Assembly: GCA_934167135.1 (NCBI GenBank)
Contig: CAKPKI010000099.1
Coordinates: 1 to 5,886, forward strand
Origin: an uncultured Clostridia bacterium
Lineage (GTDB): Bacteria; Bacillota; Clostridia; TANB77; CAG-508
DNA length: 5,886 bases
Direction: 5' to 3'
Both the position numbers and the translations under genes were made by a program. The notes under the pieces are model-generated. The model was not told the origin of the DNA and searched no databases. It worked only from the letters and a program-made list of their open reading frames with translations. Positions 4,968 to 5,886 of this stretch are shown piece after piece (the first letter of the stretch is position 1; every line of letters begins with the position of its first letter).

Positions 4968-5732
4968 ATGAAATTAAATGAACGAGAGAGTATTATAGTA
5001 GATACTTTAATGAATTTAGGAATGAATGAAAACATAGTACACAATGCAGATGCAATAAGAGAAGTTTTAAATATTTCAAATGAAGTATTAGGTGATGTAG
5101 ATGTAATTAATTATAGCTCAGAAAAGGATAATGTTGAAAATATTTTAAAATCAATAGTTAATGAAAATGGTTCAATTACTTATGTTGAAAGAAGTCAAAA
5201 AGATGAATATATAAAAGGAAAAGATGGGAATGATGTTTTTGATCAAAGAGTGACTAAAGAAATTAAAACTAACATATATGTAGATGAAAAAAATAGAACT
5301 ATTAAGACAATAAATAAAGATATAATAAGAGGATATGCAAAAAGGGATAATAAACATCCTGATTATGATACAAATATCCAAGATTATAAAAGATTACAGG
5401 AAGCACCAAATGGAGTAATAGTTGGAAGGGAAGATAAAGAAGAAATAAAAATAATAACAGAAAATGGAATTGAAACAGGATATAGTTGTTCTAAGCGTGC
5501 AGAAAAATTTGCAAAAGAACATTTAATGACATCAAGTAATGATGGAAATATAATACCACCAAGCCAAGAAAATGGAGAATATTATTTTGTAAAAAATGCT
5601 GAAAAAGATCAATTTTCTGACTTAGTCAAGGCTGTTAAAGAAGCACTCAAACCAACGGACCAATTGCTGATAAAAGGAAGTAACTCTATGAACTTAGCTA
5701 GTTTAGTGGAGGAATTGGAGAATGAAGGGTAA
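4968..5732 (+). CDS. Unrecognised protein under the invertible promoter, fused at its C-terminus to a MurF tail
   Basis: A 254-residue ORF. Residues 1 to about 207 match no family I know. They are hydrophilic and charged, with no signal peptide or membrane segment. Residues 1-65 look helical, 66-125 strand-rich with many K/E/D/N, and the rest mixed. AAAAGGAGA (4952-4960) lies 8 nt before the ATG. Residues about 211-254 change character: the stretch KPTDQLLIKGSNSMNLASLV (228-247) is a MurF C-terminal signature, and codons shift from A/T-ending to GTC, AAG, CTC, ACG, CTG and TTG. The ORF is therefore best read as an unknown accessory gene joined in frame to a murF fragment, so its native C-terminus may be missing. 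Its position 75 bp right of the inverted repeat makes it the likely phase-variable target. The stop overlaps the DUF1697 start by 11 nt. Confidence 0.75.
   Translation: MKLNERESIIVDTLMNLGMNENIVHNADAIREVLNISNEVLGDVDVINYSSEKDNVENILKSIVNENGSITYVERSQKDEYIKGKDGNDVFDQRVTKEIKTNIYVDEKNRTIKTINKDIIRGYAKRDNKHPDYDTNIQDYKRLQEAPNGVIVGREDKEEIKIITENGIETGYSCSKRAEKFAKEHLMTSSNDGNIIPPSQENGEYYFVKNAEKDQFSDLVKAVKEALKPTDQLLIKGSNSMNLASLVEELENEG
5598..5732 (+). pseudogene. murF: murF remnant: C-terminal tail of UDP-MurNAc-tripeptide--D-Ala-D-Ala ligase
   Basis: About 44 codons encode the end of MurF, the cytoplasmic ligase that adds D-Ala-D-Ala to the peptidoglycan precursor. The pattern of a KP..D turn, then LLIKGS, a Met and LxxLVEELE is characteristic of the last helix-strand-helix of the MurF C-terminal domain. 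From memory of the family, the GSNSMNL wording is closest to streptococcal MurF. The full enzyme is about 450 residues; everything before the tail is absent, and the fragment is in frame with the unrelated ORF upstream. Alone it has no substrate or ATP site. The exact left edge is uncertain, somewhere in 5575-5603. Confidence 0.7.
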
Positions 5733-5886
5733 CAATAAAGTACAGTATCTTGCCCTCCTTCGTGGTGTGATGCCAACAGGACCAAATCGGATCCCTAAGA
5801 TGAGTGATTTGGTTCAAATGTTGGAACAATCTGGTTTAGATAATGTTTCAAGTTATATTCAATCAGGCAATGTGATTTGCGAAACA
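5722..5886 (+). CDS. DUF1697-family protein, N-terminal part, running off the window
   Basis: The first 55 residues include LALLRGVMPTGPNRIPKMSD (10-29) and SYIQSGNVI, the two landmark motifs of DUF1697 proteins, small cytoplasmic proteins of unknown biochemical role that are widespread in Bacteria. The ATG at 5722 is supported by GGAGG (5708-5712), 9 nt upstream and lying inside the murF tail, and by the alignment of the LALLRG motif close to the N-terminus. It overlaps the preceding ORF by 11 nt, so it is probably co-transcribed with it and may share its phase-variable promoter. Base and codon use are more GC-rich than the recombinase region and match the murF tail, so tail and gene probably arrived or belong together. 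The remainder, usually about 120 more residues, is beyond the window. Confidence 0.88.
   Translation, partial: MKGNNKVQYLALLRGVMPTGPNRIPKMSDLVQMLEQSGLDNVSSYIQSGNVICET

Noticed and set aside
1..5886. CRISPR arrays, insertion sequence ends or rRNA
   Set aside because: No regularly spaced direct repeats, transposase-type ORFs or rRNA signatures were seen.

Overview
The window is very AT-rich with mostly A/T-ending codons, strong Shine-Dalgarno sites and sigma-A-like promoters. This suggests a low-GC Bacillota, most likely a Clostridia-type (possibly gut) bacterium; the assignment is inferred from composition and protein flavour only. Two stretches differ in codon use: the gene at 3025-3582, and everything right of about 5598, which looks more like Lactobacillales/Streptococcus.

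Layout, left to right. (1) The 3' part of a tRNA-Asn gene with its terminator (1-108). (2) A three-gene operon (239-2430): an orphan PTS IIA protein of the fructose/mannitol/ascorbate type, then a transketolase split into N-terminal (TPP-binding) and C-terminal subunits. A promoter and a palindrome lie upstream. (3) A murA gene with its own promoter that stops after 132 codons, just past the catalytic-Cys loop; the rest of the gene is absent. (4) A self-contained cassette (about 2925-3612): a perfect TTGACA-N17-TATAAT promoter, an unrecognised 185-aa protein and a GC-rich terminator. (5) A 313-aa tyrosine recombinase (3767-4708) with all catalytic residues, preceded by two overlapping hairpins. 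(6) Four bases past the recombinase stop codon, a 24-bp inverted repeat (4712-4735 and 4869-4892, one mismatch) flanks 133 bp carrying an outward-facing promoter. (7) A 254-aa ORF of unknown function (4968-5732) whose last ~44 residues are a MurF C-terminal tail, overlapping the start of a DUF1697-family gene that runs off the window.

The main find is the recombinase plus invertible-promoter module at 3767-5732. Each repeat is itself a near-palindrome of two 9-bp arms around a 5-bp spacer, the usual form of a tyrosine-recombinase core site, and the two copies are inverted, so recombination would flip the DNA between them. As written, the best promoter inside points left, away from the downstream gene, into a repeat that also looks like an intrinsic terminator on that strand. 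Inversion would aim it at the 254-aa gene. This reads as a phase-variation switch captured mainly in its OFF orientation. The target protein is unrecognised and appears fused to a fragment of a cell-wall ligase gene. The broken murA, the orphan murF tail and the composition shifts mark 2880-5600 as a recombined accessory region, although assembly chimerism cannot be excluded from sequence alone.
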